From: Planctomycetota bacterium | GTDB lineage: Bacteria; Planctomycetota; Phycisphaerae; UBA1845 | Assembly: GCA_024276605.1 (NCBI GenBank) | Contig: JAJRWX010000031.1 | Span: 1 to 64,000, forward strand | Length of the DNA: 64,000 bases | Direction: 5' to 3' | Part shown: piece by piece, positions 1 to 7,608 of the stretch | How positions within the stretch are numbered: position 1 is the first letter of the stretch | Layout: every line of letters begins with the position of its first letter | Program-made: the position numbers and the translations under genes | Notes under the pieces: generated by a model | What the model saw: only the letters and a program-made list of their open reading frames with translations | The model's database searches: none | What the model was told of the DNA's origin: nothing

Positions 1-248
1 CCCTACCCTCGCCTGGTAAAGTTCGGTCGCCAGGTTGCCCCATGATCCGGGCCAACCAAACGGAACACCAGCCGGGTTTGAAGAGGCGCAAGCCATCCAG
101 CGTACGCAAGGTATTTAGACAGCTTGTCACGGGCGCGGTTCGGGTTGGTGTAATTGGTACTCACGGAAAGACTTTAATGATGTGGAAATGTACTGTCCAA
201 TATACCCTTTGTATTCTAGCAACTCCTTCTTAATCGAACCACGCTGTA

Positions 249-288
249 AGAAAGCGGCCAAAATTAATCGGCCACCCTACCGCTTTCT
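249..288. repeat. Inverted repeat after tRNA-Glu
   Basis: Nine-base arms AGAAAGCGG (249-257) and CCGCTTTCT (280-288) form a perfect stem, with GGCC/GGCC able to pair inside. It lies just past the 3' end of the minus-strand tRNA-Glu gene and could serve as its terminator, but no T tract follows. The remaining 1-248 bases show no supported gene. Confidence 0.4.
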
Positions 289-305
289 CATCGGTGCCAT
301 CCAAA

Positions 306-378
306 CACCCCCAAGGGGACTCGAACCCCTGTCGCCGGCATGAAAAGCCGGTATCCTAGGCCACTAGACGATGGGGGC
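306..378 (-). tRNA. tRNA-Glu (TTC)
   Basis: Read on the minus strand, this 73-nt segment folds as a tRNA. Acceptor arms GCCCCCA and TGGGGGT pair with one G-U. The anticodon stem CCGGC/GCCGG encloses the loop TTTTCAT with anticodon TTC. The T arm is AGGGG-TTCGAGT-CCCCT and the discriminator base is G. CCA is not encoded. Confidence 0.95.
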
Positions 379-545
379 AAAAACACAAAAAAACCAGCCC
401 TCGCTGCCAGGCTGGCCGGAAGAATATATCCCCCCAGCCCATCTCGGTCAATGCTCACGCCGTAAGCGTCGAAAAGCGGAAAAAGTAACCCATTGGGCAG
501 CTTCCCTACCGTCGTCATCCACGCCAGGCCCGCTACAATGCCACC

Positions 546-1328
546 ATGAAGCTAACGCGCGAAGTGCGATGTTTTCCCTACGCCGAGCGGAAGGTCAACG
601 AACGAAACACCTGGTCAGGATTGCCCTCCGAAACAGGCTCAGCCATGTTCTGGGTTGTCAGTGCAGAGGTAGATGGACCCGTCAATCCAAAAACGGGCTA
701 TGTCTACGATCTGACCTGCATCGACGACATACTCCGTGGTCAGGTCATCCCCTCACTAACCCACAAAACCCATGAGGGCATCCCCCTCGCACAGTCGCTA
801 TGCCAATCGTTCACCAACATCCAATCAGCCATCACACCACCTGCCACCTTGAGCGCCTTGACGTTAGCTCTATCCCCGTACCTTCGTTACGCTGTTCTAG
901 CAGGAGACACACTCGTGGTGGAAGTAACCCAATCCTTTGAATTTTCAGCCGGCCATCAGTTATGGTGTGATGAATTTAGCGAAGCGCAAAACCGTCGCCT
1001 ATTCGGTAAATGCAGTAATCCCAACGGTCATGGCCATAACTATGTTGTAGAGGTTACCCTAGGCGGATCTCCGGATAAAACGACTGGTTCTGTGATCAAT
1101 CTGGAAGAACTATCGCACATCGTCAACGAACGCGTCATTGGACCGTTCGACCACAAATTCCTGAACCGAGAATGTGCCGACTTCGCGTCACTAAACCCCA
1201 GCGTGGAAAACATAGCCCGCGTCATCTGGCAACGACTGGTTGACCACTTCGACCAGGCAAAACTGACCAAAGTCCGCGTCTGGGAAACCCCAAAAACCAG
1301 CGCCACCTACCGCGGCGAATCAACCTAG
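546..1328 (+). CDS. queD: 6-carboxy/6-pyruvoyl-tetrahydropterin synthase family protein, two-domain
   Basis: This is a member of the QueD/PTPS family, whose enzymes act on dihydroneopterin triphosphate in queuosine or pterin synthesis. The C-terminal half (about 125-260) carries the active-site signatures. SAGH gives His137, and NPNGHGHNY gives His162 and His164, the three zinc ligands. Cys156 lies just before them, and FDHKFLN gives the catalytic Asp/His pair near 202. The protein is 260 aa, about twice the usual 120-150. Residues 1-120 contain a PTPS-like stretch (GPVNPKTGYVYDLTCIDDIL) without zinc histidines, so the protein looks like a fused pair of T-fold domains with one active half. 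No other queuosine gene is adjacent. The family call is firm; the choice between QueD and PTPS is not settled by sequence alone. Confidence 0.85.
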   Translation: MKLTREVRCFPYAERKVNERNTWSGLPSETGSAMFWVVSAEVDGPVNPKTGYVYDLTCIDDILRGQVIPSLTHKTHEGIPLAQSLCQSFTNIQSAITPPATLSALTLALSPYLRYAVLAGDTLVVEVTQSFEFSAGHQLWCDEFSEAQNRRLFGKCSNPNGHGHNYVVEVTLGGSPDKTTGSVINLEELSHIVNERVIGPFDHKFLNRECADFASLNPSVENIARVIWQRLVDHFDQAKLTKVRVWETPKTSATYRGEST

Positions 1329-1410
1329 GTAGGGATGGATTTAACCAGCCTCAATGCTGACAAAGGTCGTGTGGCATGCCCAAGCTGAAAGCGCGGGCAT
1401 GTCGGCGAGT

Positions 1411-1524
1411 GTCCCATCTCGTTTTCGAGGTAGGGGAGTCGATGATGGCGGGTGAATCTCGTCAGGAAAGAAAGAGAAACGCCGTCATCGACTCCCCACG
1501 TCCAAAAAACAGGACATGGGACAC
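1411..1524. repeat. Nested palindromic element
   Basis: An outer pair GTGTCCCA (1411) and TGGGACAC (to 1524) encloses an 18-bp perfect inverted repeat, GGGGAGTCGATGATGGCG at 1433-1450 and its complement at 1480-1497. A smaller ACGTCC/GGACAT hairpin is nested on the right. Pieces of the same sequence recur near 1927-2035, 6241-6264 and 47435-47458, which suggests a non-autonomous mobile palindrome. Confidence 0.6.
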
Positions 1525-1572
1525 CCAGTTGTGTGGCATGCCTTAGCGAAGCGCAGGCATGTCAGCGCGTAG

Positions 1573-1614
1573 GGCAGGTCGTTCTTTCGCCTTCAAGCGA
1601 AAGGTTGACCTGCC
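1573..1614. repeat. Hairpin repeat, GGCAGGTCGTTCTTTCGC family (copy 1)
   Basis: Near-complementary arms GGCAGGTCGTTCTTTCGC and GCGAAAGGTTGACCTGCC are separated by a short loop. The same unit appears inverted at 1805-1853 and more diverged at 48118-48160. Confidence 0.6.
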
Positions 1615-1673
1615 TGTAACTGTCACACTTCGGTTTGTCTATGGGATGCGATGTCTGATCGTGCGACGGGCAT

Positions 1674-1703
1674 GGTCAGAGCACCTGGCGCAAGCCTGGT
1701 GAC
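1674..1703. repeat. GGTCAGAG-hairpin repeat (copy 1)
   Basis: The GGTCAGAG lead is followed by a small stem CACC/GGTG around the core TGGCGCAAGCC. Related units with the same lead and core but different, compensating stem bases lie at 1738-1765 (inverted) and 5238-5269, with a looser match near 34455. Confidence 0.5.
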
Positions 1704-1737
1704 ACGATAGCGCCGGAGGCTTGGTTGACGTGCGGAG

Positions 1738-1765
1738 GCCCACAGGCTGGCGCCGTGCGGCTCTG
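1738..1765. repeat. GGTCAGAG-hairpin repeat (copy 2, inverted)
   Basis: On the minus strand this reads CAGAGCCGCA, then CGGCGCCAGCC, then TGTGG. It is the inverted relative of the unit at 1674-1703. The stem bases differ, as expected for a repeat selected for structure. Confidence 0.45.
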
Positions 1766-1804
1766 ATTCGGTATTCCCGGTGGTTGCGCGTACCGATGAC
1801 TTCA

Positions 1805-1853
1805 GGCAGGTCAACCTTTCGCCAATTGCAAATTGGCGAAAGAACGACCTGCC
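1805..1853. repeat. Hairpin repeat, GGCAGGTC family (copy 2)
   Basis: This is a 49-bp imperfect palindrome with arms GGCAGGTCAACCTTTCGCCAATT and AATTGGCGAAAGAACGACCTGCC. It is the inverted form of the unit at 1573-1614 with a longer stem. Confidence 0.6.
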
Positions 1854-1926
1854 CTACCGGTCTTGCCGTATATCATCGCATGCAGGGGGAAGGCTATGCT
1901 GTGCAATGACCATGACACCTTCGCTG

Positions 1927-2035
1927 CCTTTCGACACAAGATCCGTCCCCCACCCTTCGGGAGTACCCGAAGAATGGGGCACCCAGTCGTCATCGACTCC
2001 CCCATGTCCAAAAGGAAGGACATGAGACACCCATG
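1927..2035. repeat. Composite palindromic repeat
   Basis: A CTTCGGGAGTACCCGAAG palindrome is followed by GTCATCGACTCCCCCATGTCC and GGACATG, then GACACCC. The right part matches the right half of the element at 1411-1524. No gene is supported between 1329 and 2086, which is filled by these repeats. Confidence 0.5.
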
Positions 2036-2086
2036 CTTGGCCATGCCACCCAACATGCCATGCGTGTTGGAACATGAGTTGTGTCA

Positions 2087-2914
2087 CTATGTCATCAATA
2101 TGTCAACACGTTTGCGTTGTTCAAAAGTCGCCAGCGACGGCACCTTGGCTTTACGCAATATGTCGATAGCCTTGTCGAAATTTGCCCCTATATCATCCGC
2201 CCGGTGTGCATCCGAGCCAAGGGACACCGACATACCACCTAGTTCGACGTATCGCTGGATGGTAGCTAGCGCAGGCATCGGTTCATCGAGGCCTTGCCGA
2301 AGCGTGGAAGTGTTCATTTCCGGTGTTAAGTCTGCTTCCAAACACACTTGGAGAATCTCGGTGATAAGATCATCACATGGGTCCACATCAACCCGATTGA
2401 AAAACCGATGCGTGTATCGTTTCACGAGATCCAAATGACCCAACACATCGAACACACGACCATGTTGATCTCTTATATGAGCGCACCACCGAACAGCCTC
2501 TACCACAGTTTGCAGATAACGGCGCGTGCCGTGTGACACATCCCAGTTCTGCCAATTATTTTTATGGTGAATCGGATCATGGCCGAAACGATGTACGCTA
2601 AGCATTACAAGATCGAACTTGTGCGTTTCGAGAAATCGCAAAATGAAATCCTCGCGCCCCGGCGCGTAATCCACTTCAATACCCTTCCCGATAAAAATAT
2701 CCGTTCCATACGTTTCTCGGAGTTCATCGAGTGCCTGCGAATAAGACGCATCGTCGTACACGCACGCAGGCCATTCCGCCGGATCAGTGTCGAAATGCTC
2801 AGTGAACGTAAGACCGGCTAACCCACGATCGATAGCCCGCAGTACATTGTCTTCAGGGTTCGTACGCGAATCAAACGAATACTTGGAATGCAAATGCTGG
2901 TCGTATAGCTTCAT
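2087..2914 (-). CDS. hisJ: PHP-domain histidinol-phosphatase
   Basis: This is a HisJ/HisK-type phosphatase of the PHP metallo-hydrolase superfamily, which dephosphorylates histidinol phosphate in histidine synthesis. The metal-binding motifs come in family order: DQHLHSKYSFDS (HxH, about 5-16), TEHFD (about 38-42), the Glu of KGIEVDY, SVHRFGHD, EMNTS and GSDAHRADDIG near the C-terminus. The 275-aa length is normal for the family. It lies 44 bp downstream of the fumarylacetoacetase gene on the same strand, so the two may be cotranscribed, though the pathways are unrelated. No clear ribosome-binding site precedes the ATG. Other PHP phosphoesterases, such as nucleotide phosphatases, share these motifs, so the substrate is inferred. 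Confidence 0.8.
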   Translation of the reverse strand: MKLYDQHLHSKYSFDSRTNPEDNVLRAIDRGLAGLTFTEHFDTDPAEWPACVYDDASYSQALDELRETYGTDIFIGKGIEVDYAPGREDFILRFLETHKFDLVMLSVHRFGHDPIHHKNNWQNWDVSHGTRRYLQTVVEAVRWCAHIRDQHGRVFDVLGHLDLVKRYTHRFFNRVDVDPCDDLITEILQVCLEADLTPEMNTSTLRQGLDEPMPALATIQRYVELGGMSVSLGSDAHRADDIGANFDKAIDILRKAKVPSLATFEQRKRVDILMT

Positions 2915-2958
2915 ACGTTGTTTTATAGCTTTATCATTTAAGTGGAGCGTGGAAGTCT

Positions 2959-4233
2959 CTATGATGCTGGTAGAATTTTAGCTTTCACTTCGCCAAATCC
3001 AATGCGATACCCCTTACCTACGCACCAGCCCCTGATGATAACCGTATCACCATCAGCGAAAAACTTTCGCTGCGACCCGTCGGGCAGGGTGATAGGCTTA
3101 GTACCTTTCCAGCAGATTTCCAACATGCTACCGCGTGAATCTTCCGTGGGGCCGGAAATAGTACCCGAACCGCACAAGTCGCCGTCGCGCATTGCCGTGC
3201 CATTGACCGTATGGTGGGCGAGTTGTTGAAACATATTCCAATACAAATGCTTGAAGTTCGTAGCTGTGAGGCGCATCGGCTCGCTCATCTTTTCGCTCTG
3301 AATATACGCCTCAAGTTGAATATCGAACGCGCCGTTACCATCAAAACCCAGATAGGGTAAGGGCTGCGGGTCTTGCTTAGGTCCATCGACGCGGAACGGC
3401 TCCAGCGCATCCAGCGTTACCACCCAAGGACTAATCGATGTTGCAAAACTTTTTCCCAGGAATGGGCCGAGCGGAACGTATTCCCACTTTTGAATATCGC
3501 GTGCGCTCCAGTCATTGAGCAACACCATGCCGAAAATGTGATCCTTGGCTTGGTCGATCGAAATCGGCTCACCCGGTTTGTTACCCGTCCCGAGAAAAAA
3601 GCCCATCTCCAATTCAAAATCGAGGAGTCGAGAGGCTCCAAAACTCGGCGCGTCCGCTTCGTCAGCTTTGGTTTGGCCCTTAGGGCGATGGATGTCTACA
3701 CCCGAAATGAACACTGTCGAAGCTCGGCCATGATAACCCACCGGCAGGTGAAGCCAGTTAGGCATGAGCGCGTTGTCCTTACCACGAAACATCGTACCTA
3801 CATTGGTGGCGTGTTCTTTGGAGGAATAGAAATCCGTGAAGTCACCTATAGCCACCGGCAGATGTACATTAACCTTCGATTGCAGCCACATGACCTTATT
3901 GCGCAGATCAGTGTCATCACGCAACACGGGATTATCCGCTACTAGTAATTCGCTGATACGCTGACGAGCCTGCGTCCAAGCCTGCCGCCCTTTACTCATC
4001 AACGCATTCAGGTTGGGCGCTGCGAACACATTGTCGTCAGCTAGAAGCGTATTTGAAAACAAACCGGCTTCATGGATGGCTGCTAAGTCCAGCACGTATG
4101 GACCGATAGCTACCCCCACCCGCAATCGGCTATCATGGGCATCGAATATACCATAAGGCAGATTTTGAATTGGAAAATCACCGTCCGAAGAATCCTCCAC
4201 CCACGAGCTTGCTGCGCCATCAATCGTATACAC
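2959..4233 (-). CDS. fahA: Fumarylacetoacetase
   Basis: This enzyme hydrolyses fumarylacetoacetate to fumarate and acetoacetate, the last step of tyrosine and homogentisate breakdown. At 424 aa it has the full two-domain FAH layout, with a small N-terminal domain followed by the catalytic fold. Hallmarks are DFTDFYSSKEHATNVGTMFR, ELEMGFFLGTGN (metal-binding glutamates), NDWSARDIQKWEYVPLGPF, and GSGTISGPTEDSRGSMLE near the end. Translation starts at GTG (4233) with AAAGGTGA 6 nt upstream. Homogentisate dioxygenase and maleylacetoacetate isomerase are not in the window. The substrate call is well supported because the central motifs are those of true fumarylacetoacetases, not of the broader FAH-fold hydrolases. 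Confidence 0.92.
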   Translation of the reverse strand: MYTIDGAASSWVEDSSDGDFPIQNLPYGIFDAHDSRLRVGVAIGPYVLDLAAIHEAGLFSNTLLADDNVFAAPNLNALMSKGRQAWTQARQRISELLVADNPVLRDDTDLRNKVMWLQSKVNVHLPVAIGDFTDFYSSKEHATNVGTMFRGKDNALMPNWLHLPVGYHGRASTVFISGVDIHRPKGQTKADEADAPSFGASRLLDFELEMGFFLGTGNKPGEPISIDQAKDHIFGMVLLNDWSARDIQKWEYVPLGPFLGKSFATSISPWVVTLDALEPFRVDGPKQDPQPLPYLGFDGNGAFDIQLEAYIQSEKMSEPMRLTATNFKHLYWNMFQQLAHHTVNGTAMRDGDLCGSGTISGPTEDSRGSMLEICWKGTKPITLPDGSQRKFFADGDTVIIRGWCVGKGYRIGFGEVKAKILPAS

Positions 4234-4641
4234 GTCGAATCACCTTTCTCAATCAGCTAAAGCATTTTCTGTTTCTGCGTTCCGAGCACGGATGATACCC
4301 GCACACCGGGCTATACGCACGTAGTGCAAATCGCCGCGGCTGTCCCCGGCGCACAGCATCCTACGTTATGGTGCATCCCTTTGTTACACCCATCTTTCGG
4401 CGAACGCTTTATTTTGACTGCCATAGAATAGCGCTTGCTCTAGTCTCTTGGCGATCTGTTATCGGAGTTCCGAGAAAATGATGGTTCGTATCGTATGGTT
4501 GGTTCGGGATATTGGCCGTGATTGGCCTACTTCAAATTTTTGAGTGGTGGCGCCTGTACAAATAACGTCGCAACCCTCCGAGTCGTTAGCTTAACAAGAG
4601 AGTTTATTCTAGATACTTAAGACGCCGGAAACGTTCCAACG
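4234..4641. other. Intergenic region without a visible gene
   Basis: About 400 bp lie between the divergent fumarylacetoacetase and DUF4190-like genes. No ORF, tRNA or strong hairpin was recognised. It presumably holds the promoters of both genes. Confidence 0.5.
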
Positions 4642-5136
4642 ATGCCACAGACAGAAGTCATCCCCGTCGCCCGACCAGCACCACCAAGTGCCACCCAACT
4701 GCAGTCTGTTCCCGATACTACACAACCAGTTATTCCTACAGCCATGCCTGTCGCGCATGCATCCGATGGCATGGTCGCCCTACCACCGAATTCATCTATG
4801 GTCCCATTGGGGCCGGAGCGAGATTTGCTCGTTGTCAAAACGCGCCGCGCGGAGTCAATGGCTGTCGCTTCAGCCGTCATTGGCGTTACAGGTTTCATAC
4901 CCATCATCTCTCAAGTGGCTTCGATATGGCTGGGTATGCTTGCAATCCTCCGCATCCGTAAGGCTCGACAAAACGGTCTCGACGCCCGATTCAAAGGGTG
5001 GGCTGTGTTAGGGCTTATTAGCAGTGTCATAGGGCTTCTCGGATGGATCGGGATGGCTGTTGGTGCGATGTTTCTCCAATCGACGCTGGGCAATTCTACA
5101 GACATGATGCAAGGAATACTGACCGGCCTGCCATAG
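4642..5136 (+). CDS. DUF4190-like membrane protein
   Basis: This is a 164-aa protein. It begins with a proline- and threonine-rich, low-complexity segment of about 70 residues, followed by two hydrophobic segments at roughly 75-100 and 118-145. They are separated by a basic loop containing IRKARQNGLDARFKGWAVLGL. That loop and the paired helices match the DUF4190 pattern, small two-helix membrane proteins of unknown function. The tail ends soon after the second helix. It is a single gene with no operon partner, and the function is unknown. Confidence 0.65.
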   Translation: MPQTEVIPVARPAPPSATQLQSVPDTTQPVIPTAMPVAHASDGMVALPPNSSMVPLGPERDLLVVKTRRAESMAVASAVIGVTGFIPIISQVASIWLGMLAILRIRKARQNGLDARFKGWAVLGLISSVIGLLGWIGMAVGAMFLQSTLGNSTDMMQGILTGLP

Positions 5137-5470
5137 ACGTTCGCTAGATACCCTATTTATCAAGTGTACGCGCGTTTTACGATCAATCCTCCTGCTCCGT
5201 TTCCGTTACACAGGAAGTAACGGGTACGTCGAGCCAGGGTCAGAGCCGCATGGCGCTAGCCTGCGGACCAAATGAGTCAACATAGCCACCTGCGTTCACA
5301 TGCTGGTATGTCACCAAGCTCGTTCCGATGTACCCCGATCTAGCTTCGAGGCACATCGGGAGTGCACTGACATGGCTTGCCGCCGATGCCGTTGCAGCCC
5401 ATCCACGCCGCTTATGTTTGCCAGTCCTTGACGAAACCGCCGGTGAGTTTTACTCTGCCCATCCCCACTG
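5137..5470. other. Intergenic region before tRNA-Phe
   Basis: No gene is seen. It contains one GGTCAGAG-hairpin repeat (5238-5269) and a short CGATGTACCCCGAT/CACATCGGG imperfect hairpin near 5324-5361. Confidence 0.5.
5238..5269. repeat. GGTCAGAG-hairpin repeat (copy 3)
   Basis: The sequence reads GGTCAGAG, then stem CCGCA, core TGGCGCTAGCC, then TGCGG and ACC. It shares the lead and core with the unit at 1674-1703, while the stem has changed on both sides. Confidence 0.5.
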
Positions 5471-5543
<73 letters not shown>

Positions 5544-5636
5544 GTACTCGAAGTTGTTTTAGGAGCGACGGTTACGACCGAATAAGACACCACGCGCTGA
5601 TCAGTCTAGAACCGAGCTACCCGTTCGCTAGTTGAT

Positions 5637-6191
5637 CTACCTTCCGCCTGTTTTGTTATACCCCACGCCAAGCTCACCGAGTTTTTCACAGCAACATGCC
5701 TCGCACGATGCGTAGCCAGTACAGTGCCACGCGCCTCTGAGTGTGGCATACACGTCAGCCCATGAGAATACGCCATAATGAATGGTGTCACGAATCTCCT
5801 TCAGTATGGCTAAAATCGAAGCAGAGAAAGACCCCAAGGGGCACCAAGTCGCGATACTGCAACCGACATAACAATGTTGCCATTTATCTATTTTCGGAGG
5901 ATGGCACGTAGTGGGATATGGACGTTCGTTGTCGTAGTATATGGCCAAAGCTGCCGCACCCGCTACGCCCAACCAATCAGGTACGAACAGTAAGACAAAA
6001 TCCCTGTACCTTTTATGAGGGCTTGCCTCCCATGCTAATGATGGCGACGTGGTTGAAACGTTTGATACCGCACGGTGTTGATCTTTGCCACTCGATGGGG
6101 TGTTCGACTGCGCTGGTGAAACCAGGATCAAACAACCAAACCATACGAGGTAGTAGGATCTGATAGGATTACGATGAGCAAGCCATTTCAT
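5637..6191 (-). CDS. Exported protein of unknown function, cysteine-rich C-terminus
   Basis: The likely start at 6191 gives 184 aa and begins with a basic, then hydrophobic, signal-like segment (MKWLAHRN then YYLVWFGCLILVSPAQS). A second hydrophobic stretch contains WLGVAGAAALAIYY. The C-terminal third holds KIDKWQHCYVGCSIATWC, then LKEIRDTIHYGVFSWADVYATLRGAWHC and a CEACCCEK cluster. The organised cysteines and DKWQHCYVGC pattern look conserved rather than random, which argues for a real gene, but I cannot assign a family. A longer reading to 6329 overlaps repeat sequence and is less likely. ATG codons at 6197 and 6191 are both possible starts. Confidence 0.55.
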   Translation of the reverse strand: MKWLAHRNPIRSYYLVWFGCLILVSPAQSNTPSSGKDQHRAVSNVSTTSPSLAWEASPHKRYRDFVLLFVPDWLGVAGAAALAIYYDNERPYPTTCHPPKIDKWQHCYVGCSIATWCPLGSFSASILAILKEIRDTIHYGVFSWADVYATLRGAWHCTGYASCEACCCEKLGELGVGYNKTGGR

Positions 6192-6240
6192 GAGCATTCC
6201 GATCCATGATCTGCATTGACGTTTTACAGCGTGGAGCGGA

Positions 6241-6264
6241 CCGTGTCCTCCTGATTGGACATGG
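6241..6264. repeat. CATGTCC/GGACATG hairpin (copy)
   Basis: CCGTGTCC and GGACATGG flank a short loop. On the minus strand it is preceded by CATCGGCTCCCC, as in the copies at 2000-2024 and 47435-47458. It lies upstream of the 5637-6191 gene. Confidence 0.45.
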
Positions 6265-6445
6265 GGAGCCGATGATACACGTCTAGTGACAATACTTAGA
6301 CACTGATCGGATTTTGTGTCGAAAAGCATCGCACGAAAAATCCTTCTCCCACCCGCTACACAATAAAAGAGCTGGCTCTAATGGCACGCTACTGGCGATG
6401 AAAAGTCAATTCACGGGTGCAAGACAGTTTAGGCGCGCTTGAGTT

Positions 6446-6608
6446 GGGTGGCATGGACAAGCGTTGCGTTGAAGGGATCGGATGATAAATGCGTAGGGGC
6501 GACGCTTGCCCGTGCTTTTCCTCGGTTGCGCCTGCACGGGCAAACGCCGCGTGTAGCATCCATTGGGCATTCGACAACCCGATTCTGCGGCGTTTGTCCA
6601 TGCCACCC
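6446..6608. mobile_element. MITE-like element, GGGTGGCATGG termini (copy A)
   Basis: This 163-bp segment is bounded by perfect 15-bp terminal inverted repeats GGGTGGCATGGACAA and TTGTCCATGCCACCC. Imperfect complementarity extends about 8 bp further inward. Inside is a second inverted pair, TTGCCCGTGC/GCACGGGCAA. It encodes nothing. A second element with nearly the same ends is at 63315-63426, 57 kb away, so this looks like a non-autonomous mobile palindrome. No clear target-site duplication was seen. Confidence 0.6.
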
Positions 6609-6659
6609 ACCCGCCAATTTTGTCTTGCAACCTCAATTCACTGGGCATACTCATCACTA

Positions 6660-7556
6660 TTAAGGCTGATAATGCGTTAGTGCTATAAACCACGTTAGCC
6701 CAAGAAAAGCGACAGCTCCGAATCCGAACAGGCGTTGACTTCGTTTTCCCATATTTATCCTGTCACCCAACGTGCCATATAATGCACCGAGCAGCAATCC
6801 AGCAAGAAACCCTGCGATATGGGCGAACACGTCCGTCCGTTCGCCACTCGTGCCAAGGTATCCCAATAAGATCACGGCACCAATGATGGGCGTATATCGA
6901 GTGAACTTTGATACTTGTAAATGGCGCCGACGAATTGATGCAAAGGCGGCTATCATGCCAAAGGTCGCAAAGACGGCAGTCGAAGCGCCAATGGAAGTGT
7001 GACCGGAATCACGAACCCACGCGTTGAGCAGATTGCCAGCAGCTCCGGCAAATAAAATACTAAACCATGCAAATCCTGAACCCAGCAGTTGGCCGGCAAA
7101 CAATCCAATCAGACTGCCGGTGCCGATATTGGCTACAAGATGTAACGAGTCGCTGTGCAGGGTTAATGCCGTGACCGAACGCCACCATTCACCCTGACGG
7201 ATTAGACCTGCGTGCGTCTTACCGGCACCAAGCCAATTCTCGCCAAAGATGTCATAGTGCTGAAATAGGAACATGATCAGTAAGACGATGGCGTACCCGA
7301 TAACTCCAGGCCAACCGCTTCCTTGTTCAAGAATCGCTAGGTGATCGGCTGGTGGAGCCGGATTCTCCAATGAATATGCATCAATCTCTGCGCGGGCCTT
7401 CGCTGCAAAAGAAGTGGGCACAACGATCATGGATGCGCCGGCTTTTTGGTGGATCTGGTAGGGAATACCTACGGCTTCGAGTACCAGGACGCGGTGCAGA
7501 CAGTCCTTACGATTGGAACAGTAGACCGCCTCCACAGTGGTTGGTTTTTCGACCAT
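6660..7556 (-). CDS. Rhomboid-family intramembrane serine protease with N-terminal DUF2007-like domain
   Basis: This protein has 298 aa. Residues 1-65 (VYCSNRKDCLHRVLVLEAVGIPY and a following beta-rich stretch) resemble the soluble DUF2007/putative signal-transducing domain. The rest is a six-helix rhomboid core. The catalytic serine lies in GHTSIGASTAVFATFG (GxS motif), and the partner histidine in AHIAGFLAGLLLGALYG. The family cleaves transmembrane proteins within the membrane. Its substrate is not evident here. The methyltransferase gene upstream is about 50 bp away on the same strand, giving a possible two-gene unit. Both catalytic residues are present, so activity is expected. Confidence 0.88.
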   Translation of the reverse strand: MVEKPTTVEAVYCSNRKDCLHRVLVLEAVGIPYQIHQKAGASMIVVPTSFAAKARAEIDAYSLENPAPPADHLAILEQGSGWPGVIGYAIVLLIMFLFQHYDIFGENWLGAGKTHAGLIRQGEWWRSVTALTLHSDSLHLVANIGTGSLIGLFAGQLLGSGFAWFSILFAGAAGNLLNAWVRDSGHTSIGASTAVFATFGMIAAFASIRRRHLQVSKFTRYTPIIGAVILLGYLGTSGERTDVFAHIAGFLAGLLLGALYGTLGDRINMGKRSQRLFGFGAVAFLGLTWFIALTHYQP

Positions 7557-7608
7557 GACAGTTCATCGTACATTTTTTGTTTCTGATGCATCCAACAGGG
7601 CCTACTGG

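Noticed and set aside
6389-6693. Several 60-95-codon frames on both strands
   Set aside because: They are translations of the MITE-like palindrome; symmetry of the repeat makes open frames on both strands.
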